64,000 nucleotides of DNA from Phytophthora quininea (GCA_011947345.1 JAAVTG010000075.1:1054001-1118000), one strand, 5' to 3'. Shown: positions 11,461 through 24,710, counted from the first letter of the stretch. The notes: generated by a model not told the origin, from the sequence alone. Numbers and translations: made by a program.

Positions 11461-11540
11461 TGGCCAATGTGGGATTCGAACCCACGCCCTTTCGGACCAG
11501 TGCCTTAAACTGGCGCCTCAGACCGCTCGGCCAATTGACC
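11461..11540 (-). tRNA. tRNA-Leu(AAG): tRNA-Leu(AAG), copy M2
   Basis: Same 80-nt gene, 738 bp from M1. First of five neighbouring copies with a D-loop A-to-G change (TCTGA instead of TCTAA). Confidence 0.97.
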
Positions 11541-12197
11541 ATCACAACTTAACCACAACCCTCCGACACACAAAAATCGAAAAATACACCCTTCCAACAA
11601 ACGCACACACACACCTCCTACGCCACCTTCCTCCGCTCACACGGCGCCACCAACCACCGCTCTCTCGCCCCCGAGTCTCTTCTCGCTCGCACGCAACATT
11701 CCCTTCATGCTCGAGACCGCTGCTTCACCGACTCGACCGTCACCGCGTTTCGTTCCCCCAGCTCAGCGCGGGTATCTGGAACAGATCAGGACACCTGTCC
11801 GTCGTCTGCGAATCCCCATGACTCGAATTCGATCGTATTGGACTTGTACTTCTCTCGGACGTCGGCCATTCCTGAACCTGCCAGGGCGGGACATCGAGTC
11901 CAGACGTCGGCCTGTTGTTTGCCGAACTACGCACACGAAATCGCCTATTGTCGACATGCTCACAAGACTACTGACGCACAGCCGGAGCTGGCGGCCGTGC
12001 GCGTTTGCTATGTAGCAATGCGAGCCAAAAGTTGTCGCAAAATGACAAAGGTTGATCGTTCGTCGAAATGCGCAGAGGGCAGAGTTTCGTGACTGGAGGG
12101 TGTGCGATCGGCTGTACAAGCCCGTGGACGTGTGTGAGGGCTGCTGGAAGTGCGTGAATGCGCTGGGAGGCACAGCAGCTGAATGGAGCAAAGAGGT

Positions 12198-12277
12198 TGG
12201 CCAATGTGGGATTCGAACCCACGCCCTTTCGGACCAGTGCCTTAAACTGGCGCCTCAGACCGCTCGGCCAATTGACC
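12198..12277 (-). tRNA. tRNA-Leu(AAG): tRNA-Leu(AAG), copy M3
   Basis: 737 bp from M2; carries the D-loop G variant. Confidence 0.97.
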
Positions 12278-12933
12278 ATCACAACTTAACCACAACCCTC
12301 CGACACACAAAAATCGAAAAATACACCCTTCCAACAAACGCACACACACACCTCCTACGCCACCTTCCTCCGCTCACACGGCGCCACCAACCACCGCTCT
12401 CTCGCCCCCGAGTCTCTTCTCGCTCGCACGCAACATTCCCTTCATGCTCGAGACCGCTGCTTCACCGACTCGACCGTCACCGCGTTTCGTTCCCCAGCTC
12501 AGCGCGGGTATCTGGAACAGATCAGGACACCTGTCCGTCGTCTGCGAATCCCCATGACTCGAATTCGATCGTATTGGACTTGTACTTCTCTCGGACGTCG
12601 GCCATTCCTGAACCTGCCAGGGCGGGACATCGAGTCCAGACGTCGGCCTGTTGTTTGCCGAACTACGCACACGAAATCGCCTATTGTCGACATGCTCACA
12701 AGACTACTGACGCACAGCCGGAGCTGGCGGCCGTGCGCGTTTGCTATGTAGCAATGCGAGCCAAAAGTTGTCGCAAAATGACAAAGGTTGATCGTTCGTC
12801 GAAATGCGCAGAGGGCAGAGTTTCGTGACTGGAGGGTGTGCGATCGGCTGTACAAGCCCGTGGACGTGTGTGAGGGCTGCTGGAAGTGCGTGAATGCGCT
12901 GGGAGGCACAGCAGCTGAATGGAGCAAAGAGGT

Positions 12934-13013
12934 TGGCCAATGTGGGATTCGAACCCACGCCCTTTCGGACCAGTGCCTTAAACTGGCGCCTCAGACCGCT
13001 CGGCCAATTGACC
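12934..13013 (-). tRNA. tRNA-Leu(AAG): tRNA-Leu(AAG), copy M4
   Basis: 736 bp from M3; carries the D-loop G variant. Confidence 0.97.
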
Positions 13014-13671
13014 ATCACAACTTAACCACAACCCTCCGACACACAAAAATCGAAAAAATACACCCTTCCAACAAACGCACACACACACCTCCTACGCCAC
13101 CTTCCTCCGCTCACACGGCGCCACCAACCACCGCTCTCTCGCCCCCGAGTCTCTTCTCGCTCGCACGCAACATTCCCTTCATGCTCGAGACCGCTGCTTC
13201 ACCGACTCGACCGTCACCGCGTTTCGTTCCCCCAGCTCAGCGCGGGTATCTGGAACAGATCAGGACACCTGTCCGTCGTCTGCGAATCCCCATGACTCGA
13301 ATTCGATCGTATTGGACTTGTACTTCTCTCGGACGTCGGCCATTCCTGAACCTGCCAGGGCGGGACATCGAGTCCAGACGTCGGCCTGTTGTTTGCCGAA
13401 CTACGCACACGAAATCGCCTATTGTCGACATGCTCACAAGACTACTGACGCACAGCCGGAGCTGGCGGCCGTGCGCGTTTGCTATGTAGCAATGCGAGCC
13501 AAAAGTTGTCGCAAAATGACAAAGGTTGATCGTTCGTCGAAATGCGCAGAGGGCAGAGTTTCGTGACTGGAGGGTGTGCGATCGGCTGTACAAGCCCGTG
13601 GACGTGTGTGAGGGCTGCTGGAAGTGCGTGAATGCGCTGGGAGGCACAGCAGCTGAATGGAGCAAAGAGGT

Positions 13672-13751
13672 TGGCCAATGTGGGATTCGAACCCACGCCC
13701 TTTCGGACCAGTGCCTTAAACTGGCGCCTCAGACCGCTCGGCCAATTGACC
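13672..13751 (-). tRNA. tRNA-Leu(AAG): tRNA-Leu(AAG), copy M5
   Basis: 738 bp from M4; carries the D-loop G variant. Confidence 0.97.
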
Positions 13752-14407
13752 ATCACAACTTAACCACAACCCTCCGACACACAAAAATCGAAAAATACAC
13801 CCTTCCAACAAACGCACACACACACCTCCTACGCCACCTTCCTCCGCTCACACGGCGCCACCAACCACCGCTCTCTCGCCCCCGAGTCTCTTCTCGCTCG
13901 CACGCAACATTCCCTTCATGCTCGAGACCGCTGCTTCACCGACTCGACCGTCACCGCGTTTCGTTCCCCCAGCTCAGCGCGGGTATCTGGAACAGATCAG
14001 GACACCTGTCCGTCGTCTGCGAATCCCCCATGACTCGAATTCGATCGTATTGACTTGTACTTCTCTCGGACGTCGGCCATTCCTGAACCTGCCAGGGCGG
14101 GACATCGAGTCCAGACGTCGGCCTGTTGTTTGCCGAACTACGCACACGAAATCGCCTATTGTCGACATGCTCACAAGACTACTGACGCACAGCCGGAGCT
14201 GGCGGCCGTGCGCGTTTGCTATGTAGCAATGCGAGCCAAAAGTTGTCGCAAAATGACAAAGGTTGATCGTTCGTCGAAATGCGCAGAGGGCAGAGTTTCG
14301 TGACTGAGGGTGTGCGATCGGCTGTACAAGCCCGTGGACGTGTGTGAGGGCTGCTGGAAGTGCGTGAATGCGCTGGGAGGCACAGCAGCTGAATGGAGCA
14401 AAGAGGT

Positions 14408-14487
14408 TGGCCAATGTGGGATTCGAACCCACGCCCTTTCGGACCAGTGCCTTAAACTGGCGCCTCAGACCGCTCGGCCAATTGACC
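14408..14487 (-). tRNA. tRNA-Leu(AAG): tRNA-Leu(AAG), copy M6
   Basis: 736 bp from M5; last of the five D-loop G copies. Confidence 0.97.
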
Positions 14488-15145
14488 ATCACAACTTAAC
14501 CACAACCCTCCGACACACAAAAATCGAAAAAATACACCCTTCCAACAAACGCACACACACACCTCCTACGCCACCTTCCTCCGCTCACACGGCGCCACCA
14601 ACCACCGCTCTCTCGCCCCCGAGTCTCTTCTCGCTCGCACGCAACATTCCCTTCATGCTCGAGACCGCTGCTTCACCGACTCGACCGTCACCGCGTTTCG
14701 TTCCCCCAGCTCAGCGCGGGTATCTGGAACAGATCAGGACACCTGTCCGTCGTCTGCGAATCCCCATGACTCGAATTCGATCGTATTGGACTTGTACTTC
14801 TCTCGGACGTCGGCCATTCCTGAACCTGCCAGGGCGGGACATCGAGTCCAGACGTCGGCCTGTTGTTTGCCGAACTACGCACACGAAATCGCCTATTGTC
14901 GACATGCTCACAAGACTACTGACGCACAGCCGGAGCTGGCGGCCGTGCGCGTTTGCTATGTAGCAATGCGAGCCAAAAGTTGTCGCAAAATGACAAAGGT
15001 TGATCGTTCGTCGAAATGCGCAGAGGGCAGAGTTTCGTGACTGGAGGGTGTGCGATCGGCTGTACAAGCCCGTGGACGTGTGTGAGGGCTGCTGGAAGTG
15101 CGTGAATGCGCTGGGAGGCACAGCAGCTGAATGGAGCAAAGAGGT

Positions 15146-15225
15146 TGGCCAATGTGGGATTCGAACCCACGCCCTTTCGGACCAGTGCCTTAAACTGGCG
15201 CCTTAGACCGCTCGGCCAATTGACC
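15146..15225 (-). tRNA. tRNA-Leu(AAG): tRNA-Leu(AAG), copy M7
   Basis: 738 bp from M6; returns to the common D loop. Confidence 0.97.
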
Positions 15226-15883
15226 ATCACAACTTAACCACAACCCTCCGACACACAAAAATCGAAAAAATACACCCTTCCAACAAACGCACACACACAC
15301 CTCCTACGCCACCTTCCTCCGCTCACACGGCGCCACCAACCACCGCTCTCTCGCCCCCGAGTCTCTTCTCGCTCGCACGCAACATTCCCTTCATGCTCGA
15401 GACCGCTGCTTCACCGACTCGACCGTCACCGCGTTTCGTTCCCCCAGCTCAGCGCGGGTATCTGGAACAGATCAGGACACCTGTCCGTCGTCTGCGAATC
15501 CCCATGACTCGAATTCGATCGTATTGGACTTGTACTTCTCTCGGACGTCGGCCATTCCTGAACCTGCCAGGGCGGGACATCGAGTCCAGACGTCGGCCTG
15601 TTGTTTGCCGAACTACGCACACGAAATCGCCTATTGTCGACATGCTCACAAGACTACTGACGCACAGCCGGAGCTGGCGGCCGTGCGCGTTTGCTATGTA
15701 GCAATGCGAGCCAAAAGTTGTCGCAAAATGACAAAGGTTGATCGTTCGTCGAAATGCGCAGAGGGCAGAGTTTCGTGACTGGAGGGTGTGCGATCGGCTG
15801 TACAAGCCCGTGGACGTGTGTGAGGGCTGCTGGAAGTGCGTGAATGCGCTGGGAGGCACAGCAGCTGAATGGAGCAAAGAGGT

Positions 15884-15963
15884 TGGCCAATGTGGGATTC
15901 GAACCCACGCCCTTTCGGACCAGTGCCTTAAACTGGCGCCTTAGACCGCTCGGCCAATTGACC
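15884..15963 (-). tRNA. tRNA-Leu(AAG): tRNA-Leu(AAG), copy M8
   Basis: 738 bp from M7; tRNA identical to M1. Confidence 0.97.
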
Positions 15964-16619
15964 ATCACAACTTAACCACAACCCTCCGACACACAAAAAT
16001 CGAAAAAATACACCCTTCCAACAAACGCACACACACACCTCCTACGCCACCTTCCTCCGCTCACACGGCGCCACCAACCACCGCTCTCTCGCCCCCGAGT
16101 CTCTTCTCGCTCGCACGCAACATTTCCTTCATGCTCGAGACCGCTGCTTCACCGACTCGACCGTCACCGCGTTTCGTTCCCCCAGCTCAGCGCGGGTATC
16201 TGGAACAGATCAGGACACCTGTCCGTCGTCTGCGAATCCCCATGACTCGAATTCGATCGTATTGGACTTGTACTTCTCTCGGACGTCGGCCATTCCTGAA
16301 CCTGCCAGGGCGGGACATCGAGTCCAGACGTCGGCCTGTTGTTTGCCGAACTACGCACACGAAATCGCCTATTGTCGACATGCTCACAAGACTACTGACG
16401 CACAGCCGGAGCTGGCGGCCGTGCGCGTTTGCTATGTAGCAATGCGAGCCAAAAGTTGTCGCAAAATGACAAAGGTTGATCGTTCGTCGAAATGCGCAGA
16501 GGGCAGAGTTTCGTGACTGGAGGGTGTGCGATCGGCTGTACAAGCCCGTGGACGTGTGAGGGCTGCTGGAAGTGCGTGAATGCGCTGGGAGGCACAGCAG
16601 CTGAATGGAGCAAAGAGGT

Positions 16620-16699
16620 TGGCCAATGTGGGATTCGAACCCACGCCCTTTCGGACCAGTGCCTTAAACTGGCGCCTTAGACCGCTCGGCCAATTGACC
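16620..16699 (-). tRNA. tRNA-Leu(AAG): tRNA-Leu(AAG), copy M9
   Basis: 736 bp from M8; tRNA identical to M1. The trailer has lost one TG dinucleotide (GACGTGTGAGG). Confidence 0.97.
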
Positions 16700-17354
16700 A
16701 TCACAACTTAACCACAACCCTCCGACACACAAAAATCGAAAAAATACACCCTTCCAACAAACGCACACACACACCTCCTACGCCACCTTCCTCCGCTCAC
16801 ACGGCGCCACCAACCACCGCTCTCTCGCCCCCGAGTCTCTTCTCGCTCGCACGCAACATTCCCTTCATGCTCGAGACCGCTGCTTCACCGACTCGACCGT
16901 CACCGCGTTTCGTTCCCCCAGCTCAGCGCGGGTATCTGGAACAGATCAGGACACCTGTCCGTCGTCTGCGAATCCCCATGACTCGAATTCGATCGTATTG
17001 GACTTGTACTTCTCTCGGACGTCGGCCATTCCTGAACCTGCCAGGGCGGGACATCGAGTCCAGACGTCGGCCTGTTGTTTGCCGAACTACGCACACGAAA
17101 TCGCCTATTGTCGACATGCTCACAAGACTACTGACGCACAGCCGGAGCTGGCGGCCGTGCGCGTTTGCTATGTAGCAATGCGAGCCAAAAGTTGTCGCAA
17201 AATGACAAAGGTTGATCGTTCGTCGAAATGCGCAGAGGGCAGAGTTTCGTGACTGGAGGGTGTGCGATCGGCTGTACAAGCCCGTGGACGTGTGAGGGCT
17301 GCTGGAAGTGCGTGAATGCGCTGGGAGGCACAGCAGCTGAATGGAGCAAGAGGT

Positions 17355-17434
17355 TGGCCAATGTGGGATTCGAACCCACGCCCTTTCGGACCAGTGCCTT
17401 AAACTGGCGCCTTAGACCGCTCGGCCAATTGACC
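17355..17434 (-). tRNA. tRNA-Leu(AAG): tRNA-Leu(AAG), copy M10
   Basis: 735 bp from M9. The 3' flank has one base fewer in its short A run (GAGCAAGAGG). Confidence 0.97.
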
Positions 17435-18088
17435 ATCACAACTTAACCACAACCCTCCGACACACAAAAATCGAAAAATACACCCTTCCAACAAACGCAC
17501 ACACACACCTACGCCACCTTCCTCCGCTCACACGGCGCCACCAACCACCGCTCTCTCGCCCCCGAGTCTCTTCTCGCTCGCACGCAACATTCCCTTCATG
17601 CTCGAGACCGCTGCTTCACCGACTCGACCGTCACCGCGTTTCGTTCCCCCAGCTCAGCGCGGGTATCTGGAACAGATCAGGACACCTGTCCGTCGTCTGC
17701 GAATCCCCATGACTCGAATTCGATCGTATTGGACTTGTACTTCTCTCGGACGTCGGCCATTCCTGAACCTGCCAGGGCGGGACATCGAGTCCAGACGTCG
17801 GCCTGTTGTTTGCCGAACTACGCACACGAAATCGCCTATTGTCGACATGCTCACAAGACTACTGACGCACAGCCGGAGCTGGCGGCCGTGCGCGTTTGCT
17901 ATGTAGCAATGCGAGCCAAAAGTTGTCGCAAAATGACAAAGGTTGATCGTTCGTCGAAATGCGCAGAGGGCAGAGTTTCGTGACTGGAGGGTGTGCGATC
18001 GGCTGTACAAGCCCGTGGACGTGTGTGAGGGCTGCTGGAAGTGCGTGAATGCGCTGGGAGGCACAGCAGCTGAATGGAGCAAAGAGGT

Positions 18089-18168
18089 TGGCCAATGTGG
18101 GATTCGAACCCACGCCCTTTCGGACCAGTGCCTTAAACTGGCGCCTTAGACCGCTCGGCCAATTGACC
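18089..18168 (-). tRNA. tRNA-Leu(AAG): tRNA-Leu(AAG), copy M11
   Basis: 734 bp from M10; tRNA identical to M1. Confidence 0.97.
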
Positions 18169-18825
18169 ATCACAACTTAACCACAACCCTCCGACACACA
18201 AAAATCGAAAAATACACCCTTCCAACAAACGCACACACACACCTCCTACGCCACCTTCCTCCGCTCACACGGCGCCACCAACCACCGCTCTCTCGCCCCG
18301 AGTCTCTTCTCGCTCGCACGCAACATTCCCTTCATGCTCGAGACCGCTGCTTCACCGACTCGACCGTCACCGCGTTTCGTTCCCCCAGCTCAGCGCGGGT
18401 ATCTGGAACAGATCAGGACACCTGTCCGTCGTCTGCGAATCCCCCATGACTCGAATTCGATCGTATTGGACTTGTACTTCTCTCGGACGTCGGCCATTCC
18501 TGAACCTGCCAGGGCGGGACATCGAGTCCAGACGTCGGCCTGTTGTTTGCCGAACTACGCACACGAAATCGCCTATTGTCGACATGCTCACAAGACTACT
18601 GACGCACAGCCGGAGCTGGCGGCCGTGCGCGTTTGCTATGTAGCAATGCGAGCCAAAAGTTGTCGCAAAATGACAAAGGTTGATCGTTCGTCGAAATGCG
18701 CAGAGGGCAGAGTTTCGTGACTGGAGGGTGTGCGATCGGCTGTACAAGCCCGTGGACGTGTGTGAGGGCTGCTGGAAGTGCGTGAATGCGCTGGGAGGCA
18801 CAGCAGCTGAATGGAGCAAAGAGGT

Positions 18826-18905
18826 TGGCCAATGTGGGATTCGAACCCACGCCCTTTCGGACCAGTGCCTTAAACTGGCGCCTTAGACCGCTCGGCCAAT
18901 TGACC
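18826..18905 (-). tRNA. tRNA-Leu(AAG): tRNA-Leu(AAG), copy M12
   Basis: 737 bp from M11; tRNA identical to M1. Confidence 0.97.
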
Positions 18906-19557
18906 ATCACAACTTAACCACAACCCTCCGACACACAAAAATCGAAAAATACACCCTTCCAACAAACGCACACACACCTCCTACGCCACCTTCCTCCGCT
19001 CACACGGCGCCACCAACCACCGCTCTCTCGCCCCCGAGTCTCTTCTCGCTCGCACGCAACATTCCTTCATGCTCGAGACCGCTGCTTCACCGACTCGACC
19101 GTCACCGCGTTTCGTTCCCCCAGCTCAGCGCGGGTATCTGGAACAGATCAGGACACCTGTCCGTCGTCTGCGAATCCCCCATGACTCGAATTCGATCGTA
19201 TTGACTTGTACTTCTCTCGGACGTCGGCCATTCCTGAACCTGCCAGGGCGGGACATCGAGTCCAGACGTCGGCCTGTTGTTTGCCGAACTACGCACACGA
19301 AATCGCCTATTGTCGACATGCTCACAAGACTACTGACGCACAGCCGGAGCTGGCGGCCGTGCGCGTTTGCTATGTAGCAATGCGAGCCAAAAGTTGTCGC
19401 AAAATGACAAAGGTTGATCGTTCGTCGAAATGCGCAGAGGGCAGAGTTTCGTGACTGGAGGGTGTGCGATCGGCTGTACAAGCCCGTGGACGTGTGAGGG
19501 CTGCTGGAAGTGCGTGAATGCGCTGGGAGGCACAGCAGCTGAATGGAGCAAAGAGGT

Positions 19558-19637
19558 TGGCCAATGTGGGATTCGAACCCACGCCCTTTCGGACCAGTGC
19601 CTTAAACTGGCGCCTTAGACCGCTCGGCCAATTGACC
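19558..19637 (-). tRNA. tRNA-Leu(AAG): tRNA-Leu(AAG), copy M13
   Basis: 732 bp from M12; tRNA identical to M1, with a shortened CA run in the 5' flank. Confidence 0.97.
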
Positions 19638-20290
19638 ATCACAACTTAACCACAACCCTCCGACACAAAAATCGAAAAATACACCCTTCCAACAAACGCA
19701 CACACACCTCCTACGCCACCTTCCTCCGCTCACACGGCGCCACCAACCACCGCTCTCTCGCCCCCGAGTCTCTTCTCGCTCGCACGCAACATTCCCTTCA
19801 TGCTCGAGACCGCTGCTTCACCGACTCGACCGTCACCGCGTTTCGTTCCCCCAGCTCAGCGCGGGTATCTGGAACAGATCAGGACACCTGTCCGTCGTCT
19901 GCGAATCCCCATGACTCGAATTCGATCGTATTGGACTTGTACTTCTCTCGGACGTCGGCCATTCCTGAACCTGCCAGGGCGGGACATCGAGTCCAGACGT
20001 CGGCCTGTTGTTTGCCGAACTACGCACACGAAATCGCCTATTGTCGACATGCTCACAAGACTACTGACGCACAGCCGGAGCTGGCGGCCGTGCGCGTTTG
20101 CTATGTAGCAATGCGAGCCAAAAGTTGTCGCAAAATGACAAAGGTTGATCGTTCGTCGAAATGCGCAGAGGGCAGAGTTTCGTGACTGGAGGGTCTGCGA
20201 TCGGCTGTACAAGCCCGTGGACGTGTGTGAGGGCTGCTGGAAGTGCGTGAATGCGCTGGGAGGCACAGCAGCTGAATGGAGCAAAGAGGT

Positions 20291-20370
20291 TGGCCAATGT
20301 GGGATTCGAACCCACGCCCTTTCGGACCAGTGCCTTAAACTGGCGCCTTAGACCGCTCGGCCAATTGACC
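20291..20370 (-). tRNA. tRNA-Leu(AAG): tRNA-Leu(AAG), copy M14
   Basis: 733 bp from M13; tRNA identical to M1. Its trailer has a private G-to-C change (GGGTCTGCG). Confidence 0.97.
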
Positions 20371-21023
20371 ATCACAACTTAACCACAACCCTCCGACACA
20401 CAAAAATCGAAAAAACACCCTTCCAACAAACGCACACACACCTCCTACGCCACCTTCCTCCGCTCACACGGCGCCACCAACCACCGCTCTCTCGCCCCCG
20501 AGTCTCTTCTCGCTCGCACGCAACATTCCCTTCATGCTCGAGACCGCTGCTTCACCGACTCGACCGTCACCGCGTTTCGTTCCCCCAGCTCAGCGCGGGT
20601 ATCTGGAACAGATCAGGACACCTGTCCGTCGTCTGCGAATCCCCCATGACTCGAATTCGATCGTATTGGACTTGTACTTCTCTCGGACGTCGGCCATTCC
20701 TGAACCTGCCAGGGCGGGACATCGAGTCCAGACGTCGGCCTGTTGTTTGCCGAACTACGCACACGAAATCGCCTATTGTCGACATGCTCACAAGACTACT
20801 GACGCACAGCCGGAGCTGGCGGCCGTGCGCGTTTGCTATGTAGCAATGCGAGACAAAAGTTGTCGCAAAATGACAAAGGTTGATCGTTCGTCGAAATGCG
20901 CAGAGGGCAGAGTTTCGTGACTGGAGGGTGTGTGATCGGCTGTACAAGCCCGTGGACGTGTGAGGGCTGCTGGAAGTGCGTGAATGCGCTGGGAGGCACA
21001 GCAGCTGAATGGAGCAAAGAGGT

Positions 21024-21103
21024 TGGCCAATGTGGGATTCGAACCCACGCCCTTTCGGACCAGTGCCTTAAACTGGCGCCTTAGACCGCTCGGCCAATTG
21101 ACC
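21024..21103 (-). tRNA. tRNA-Leu(AAG): tRNA-Leu(AAG), copy M15
   Basis: 733 bp from M14. First unit carrying some derived-type variants (GCGAGACAAAAG, CCTCTGAC) on an otherwise ancestral background. Confidence 0.97.
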
Positions 21104-21753
21104 ATCACAACTTAACCACAACCCTCTGACACACAAAAATAGAAAAAGACACCCTTCCAACAAACGCACACACACTCCTACACCACCTTCCTCCGCTCAC
21201 ACGGCGCCACCAACCACCGCTCTCGCCCCCGAGTCTCTTCTCGCTCGCACGCAACATTCCCTTCATGCTCGAGACCGATGCTTCACCGACTCGACCGTCA
21301 CCGCGTTTCGTTCCCCCAGCTCAGCGCGGGTATCTGGAACACATCAGGACACCTGCCCGTCGTCTGCGAACACCCCACGACTCGAATTCGATCGTATTGA
21401 CTTGTACTTCTCTCGGACGTCGGCCGTTCCTGAACCTGCCAGGGCGGGACATCGAGTCCAGACGTCGGCCTGTTGTTTGCCGAACTACGCACACGAAATC
21501 GCCTATTGTCGACATGCTCACAAGACTACTGACGCACAGCCGGAGCTGGCGGCCGTGCGTTTGCTATGTAGCAATGCGAGACAAAAGTTGTCGCAAAATG
21601 ACAAAGGTTGATCGTTCGTCGAAATGTGCAGAGGGCCGAGTTTCGTGACTGGAGGGTCTGTGATCGGCTCTACAAGCCCGTGGACGTGTGTGAGGGCCGC
21701 TGGAAGTGCGTGAATGCGCTGGGAGGCACAGCAGCTGAATGGAGCAAAGAGGT

Positions 21754-21833
21754 TGGCCAATGTGGGATTCGAACCCACGCCCTTTCGGACCAGTGCCTTA
21801 AACTGGCGCCTTAGACCGCTCGGCCAATTGACC
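21754..21833 (-). tRNA. tRNA-Leu(AAG): tRNA-Leu(AAG), copy M16
   Basis: 730 bp from M15. The unit is intermediate, with GCCGTTCCTGAAC in the non-tRNA part. Confidence 0.97.
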
Positions 21834-22490
21834 ATCACAACTTAACCACAACCCTCTGACACACAAAAATAGCAAAAGACACCCTTCCAACAAACGCACG
21901 CACACACCTCCTACACCACCTTCCTCCGCTCACACGGCGCCACCAACCACCGCTCTCTCGCCCCCGAGTCTCTTCTCGCTCGCACGCAACATTCCCTTCA
22001 TGCTCGAGACCGATGCTTCACCGACTCGACCGTCACCGCGTTTCGTTCCCCAGCTCAGCGCGGGTATCTGGAACACATCAGGACACCTGCCCGTCGTCTG
22101 CGAACACCCCACGACTCGAATTCGATCGTATTGGACTTGTACTTCTCTCGGACGTCGGCCGTTCCTGAACCTGCCAGGGCGGGACATCGAGTCCAGACGT
22201 CGGCCTGTTGTTTGCCGAACTACGCACACGAAATCCCCTATTGTCGACATGCTCACAAGACTACTGACGCACAGCCGGAGCTGGCGGCCGTGCGCGTTTG
22301 CTATGTAGCAATGCGAGACAAAAGTTGTCGCAAAATGACAAAGGTTGATCGTTCGTGGAAATGTGCAGAGGGCCGAGTTTCGTGACTGGAGGGTCTGTGA
22401 TCGGCTCTACAAGCCCGTGGACGTGTGTGAGGGCCGCTGGAAGTGCGTGAATGCGCTGGGAGGCACAGCAGCTGAATGGAGCAAAGAGGT

Positions 22491-22570
22491 TGGCCAATGT
22501 GGGATTCGAACCCACGCCCTTTCGGACCAGTGCCTTAAACTGGCGCCTTAGACCGCTCGGCCAATTGACC
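22491..22570 (-). tRNA. tRNA-Leu(AAG): tRNA-Leu(AAG), copy M17
   Basis: 737 bp from M16. Mostly derived unit; adds the TCGTGGAAATGTG variant and AAATCCCC. Confidence 0.97.
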
Positions 22571-23235
22571 ATCACAACTTAACCACAACCCTCTGACACA
22601 CAAAAATAGCAAAAGACACCCTTCCAACAAACGCACGCACACACCTCCTACACCACCTTCCTCCGCTCACACGGCGCCACCAACCACCGCTCTCTCGCCC
22701 CCGAGTCTCTTCTCGCTCGCACGCAACATTCCCTTCATGCTCGAGACCGATGCTTCACCGACTCGACCGTCACCGCGTTTCGTTCCCCCAGCTCAGCGCG
22801 GGTATCTGGAACACATCAGGACACCTGCCCGTCGTCTGCGAACACCCCACGACTCGAATTCGATCGTATTGGACTTGTACTTCTCTCGGACGTCGGCCGT
22901 TCCGGAACCTGCCAGGGCGGGACATCGAGTCCAGACGTCGGCCTGTTGTTTGCCGAACTACGCACACGAAATCCCCTATTGTCGACATGCTCACAAGACT
23001 ACTGACGCACAGCCGGAGCTGGCGGCCGTGCGCGTTGCTATGTAGCAATGCGAGACAAAAGTTGTCGCAAAATGACAAAGGTTGATCGTTCGTGGAAATG
23101 TGCAGAAGGCCGAGTTTCGTGACTGGAGGGTCTGTGATCGGCTCTACAAGCCCGTGGACGTGTGTGAGGGCCGCTGGAAGTGCGTGAATGCGTGAATGCG
23201 CTGGGAGGCACAGCAGCTGAATGGAGCAAAGAGGT

Positions 23236-23315
23236 TGGCCAATGTGGGATTCGAACCCACGCCCTTTCGGACCAGTGCCTTAAACTGGCGCCTTAGACCG
23301 CTCGGCCAATTGACC
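23236..23315 (-). tRNA. tRNA-Leu(AAG): tRNA-Leu(AAG), copy M18
   Basis: 745 bp from M17. Fully derived unit (GTTCCGGAAC); two minisatellite copies in the trailer. Confidence 0.97.
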
Positions 23316-23981
23316 ATCACAACTTAACCACAACCCTCTGACACACAAAAATAGCAAAAAGACACCCTTCCAACAAACGCACGCACACACCTCCTACACC
23401 ACCTTCCTCCGCTCACACGGCGCCACCAACCACCGCTCTCTCGCCCCCGAGTCTCTTCTCGCTCGCACGCAACATTCCCTTCATGCTCGAGACCGATGCT
23501 TCACCGACTCGACCGTCACCGCGTTTCGTTCCCCCAGCTCAGCGCGGGTATCTGGAACACATCAGGACACCTGCCCGTCGTCTGCGAACACCCCACGACT
23601 CGAATTCGATCGTATTGGACTTGTACTTCTCTCGGATGTCGGCCGTTCCGGAACCTGCCAGGGCGGGACATCGAGTCCAGACGTCGGCCTGTTGTTTGCC
23701 GAACTACGCACACGAAATCCCCTATTGTCGACATGCTCACAAGACTACTGACGCACAGCCGGAGCTGGCGGCCGTGCGCGTTGCTATGTAGCAATGCGAG
23801 ACAAAAGTTGTCGCAAAATGACAAAGGTTGATCGTTCGTGGAAATGTGCAGAAGGCCGAGTTTCGTGACTGGAGGGTCTGTGATCGGCTCTACAAGCCCG
23901 TGGACGTGTGTGAGGGCCGCTGGAAGTGCGTGAATGCGTGAATGCGCTGGGAGGCACAGCAGCTGAATGGAGCAAAGAGGT

Positions 23982-24061
23982 TGGCCAATGTGGGATTCGA
24001 ACCCACGCCCTTTCGGACCAGTGCCTTAAACTGGCGCCTTAGACCGCTCGGCCAATTGACC
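23982..24061 (-). tRNA. tRNA-Leu(AAG): tRNA-Leu(AAG), copy M19
   Basis: 746 bp from M18. Last complete tRNA of the minus arm; two minisatellite copies. The next unit upstream is cut inside the tRNA position at 24746. Confidence 0.97.
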
Positions 24062-24670
24062 ATCACAACTTAACCACAACCCTCTGACACACAAAAATAG
24101 CAAAAGACACCCTTCCAACAAACGCACGCACACACCTCCTACACCACCTTCCTCCGCTCACACGGCGCCACCAACCACCGCTCTCTCGCCCCCGAGTCTC
24201 TTCTCGCTCGCACGCAACATTCCCTTCATGCTCGAGACCGATGCTTCACCGACTCGACCGTCACCGCGTTTCGTTCCCCCAGCTCAGCGCGGGTATCTGG
24301 AACACATCAGGACACCTGCCCGTCGTCTGCGAACACCCCACGACTCGAATTCGATCGTATTGGACTTGTACTTCTCTCGGATGTCGGCCGTTCCGGAACC
24401 TGCCAGGGCGGGACATCGAGTCCAGACGTCGGCCTGTTGTTTGCCGAACTACGCACACGAAATCCCCTATTGTCGACATGCTCACAAGACTACTGACGCA
24501 CAGCCGGAGCTGGCGGCCGTGCGCGTTGCTATGTAGCAATGCGAGACAAAAGTTGTCGCAAAATGACAAAGGTTGATCGTTCGTGGAAATGTGCAGAAGG
24601 CCGAGTTTCGTGACTGGAGGGTCTGTGATCGGCTCTACAAGCCCGTGGACGTGTGTGAGGGCCGCTGGAA

Positions 24671-24710
24671 GTGCGTGAATGCGTGAATGCGTGAATGCGT
24701 GAATGCGCTG
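24671..24710. repeat. 8-bp minisatellite (GCGTGAAT) inside the unit
   Basis: An 8-bp word lies ~30-60 bases downstream of each tRNA 3' end. It is single-copy in units M1-M17, present twice at M18 and M19, and four times in the truncated unit shown here. In the plus arm it reads CATTCACG and varies from two to four copies. The four-copy form prevails in the units of 45.2-47.6 kb. Confidence 0.9.
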
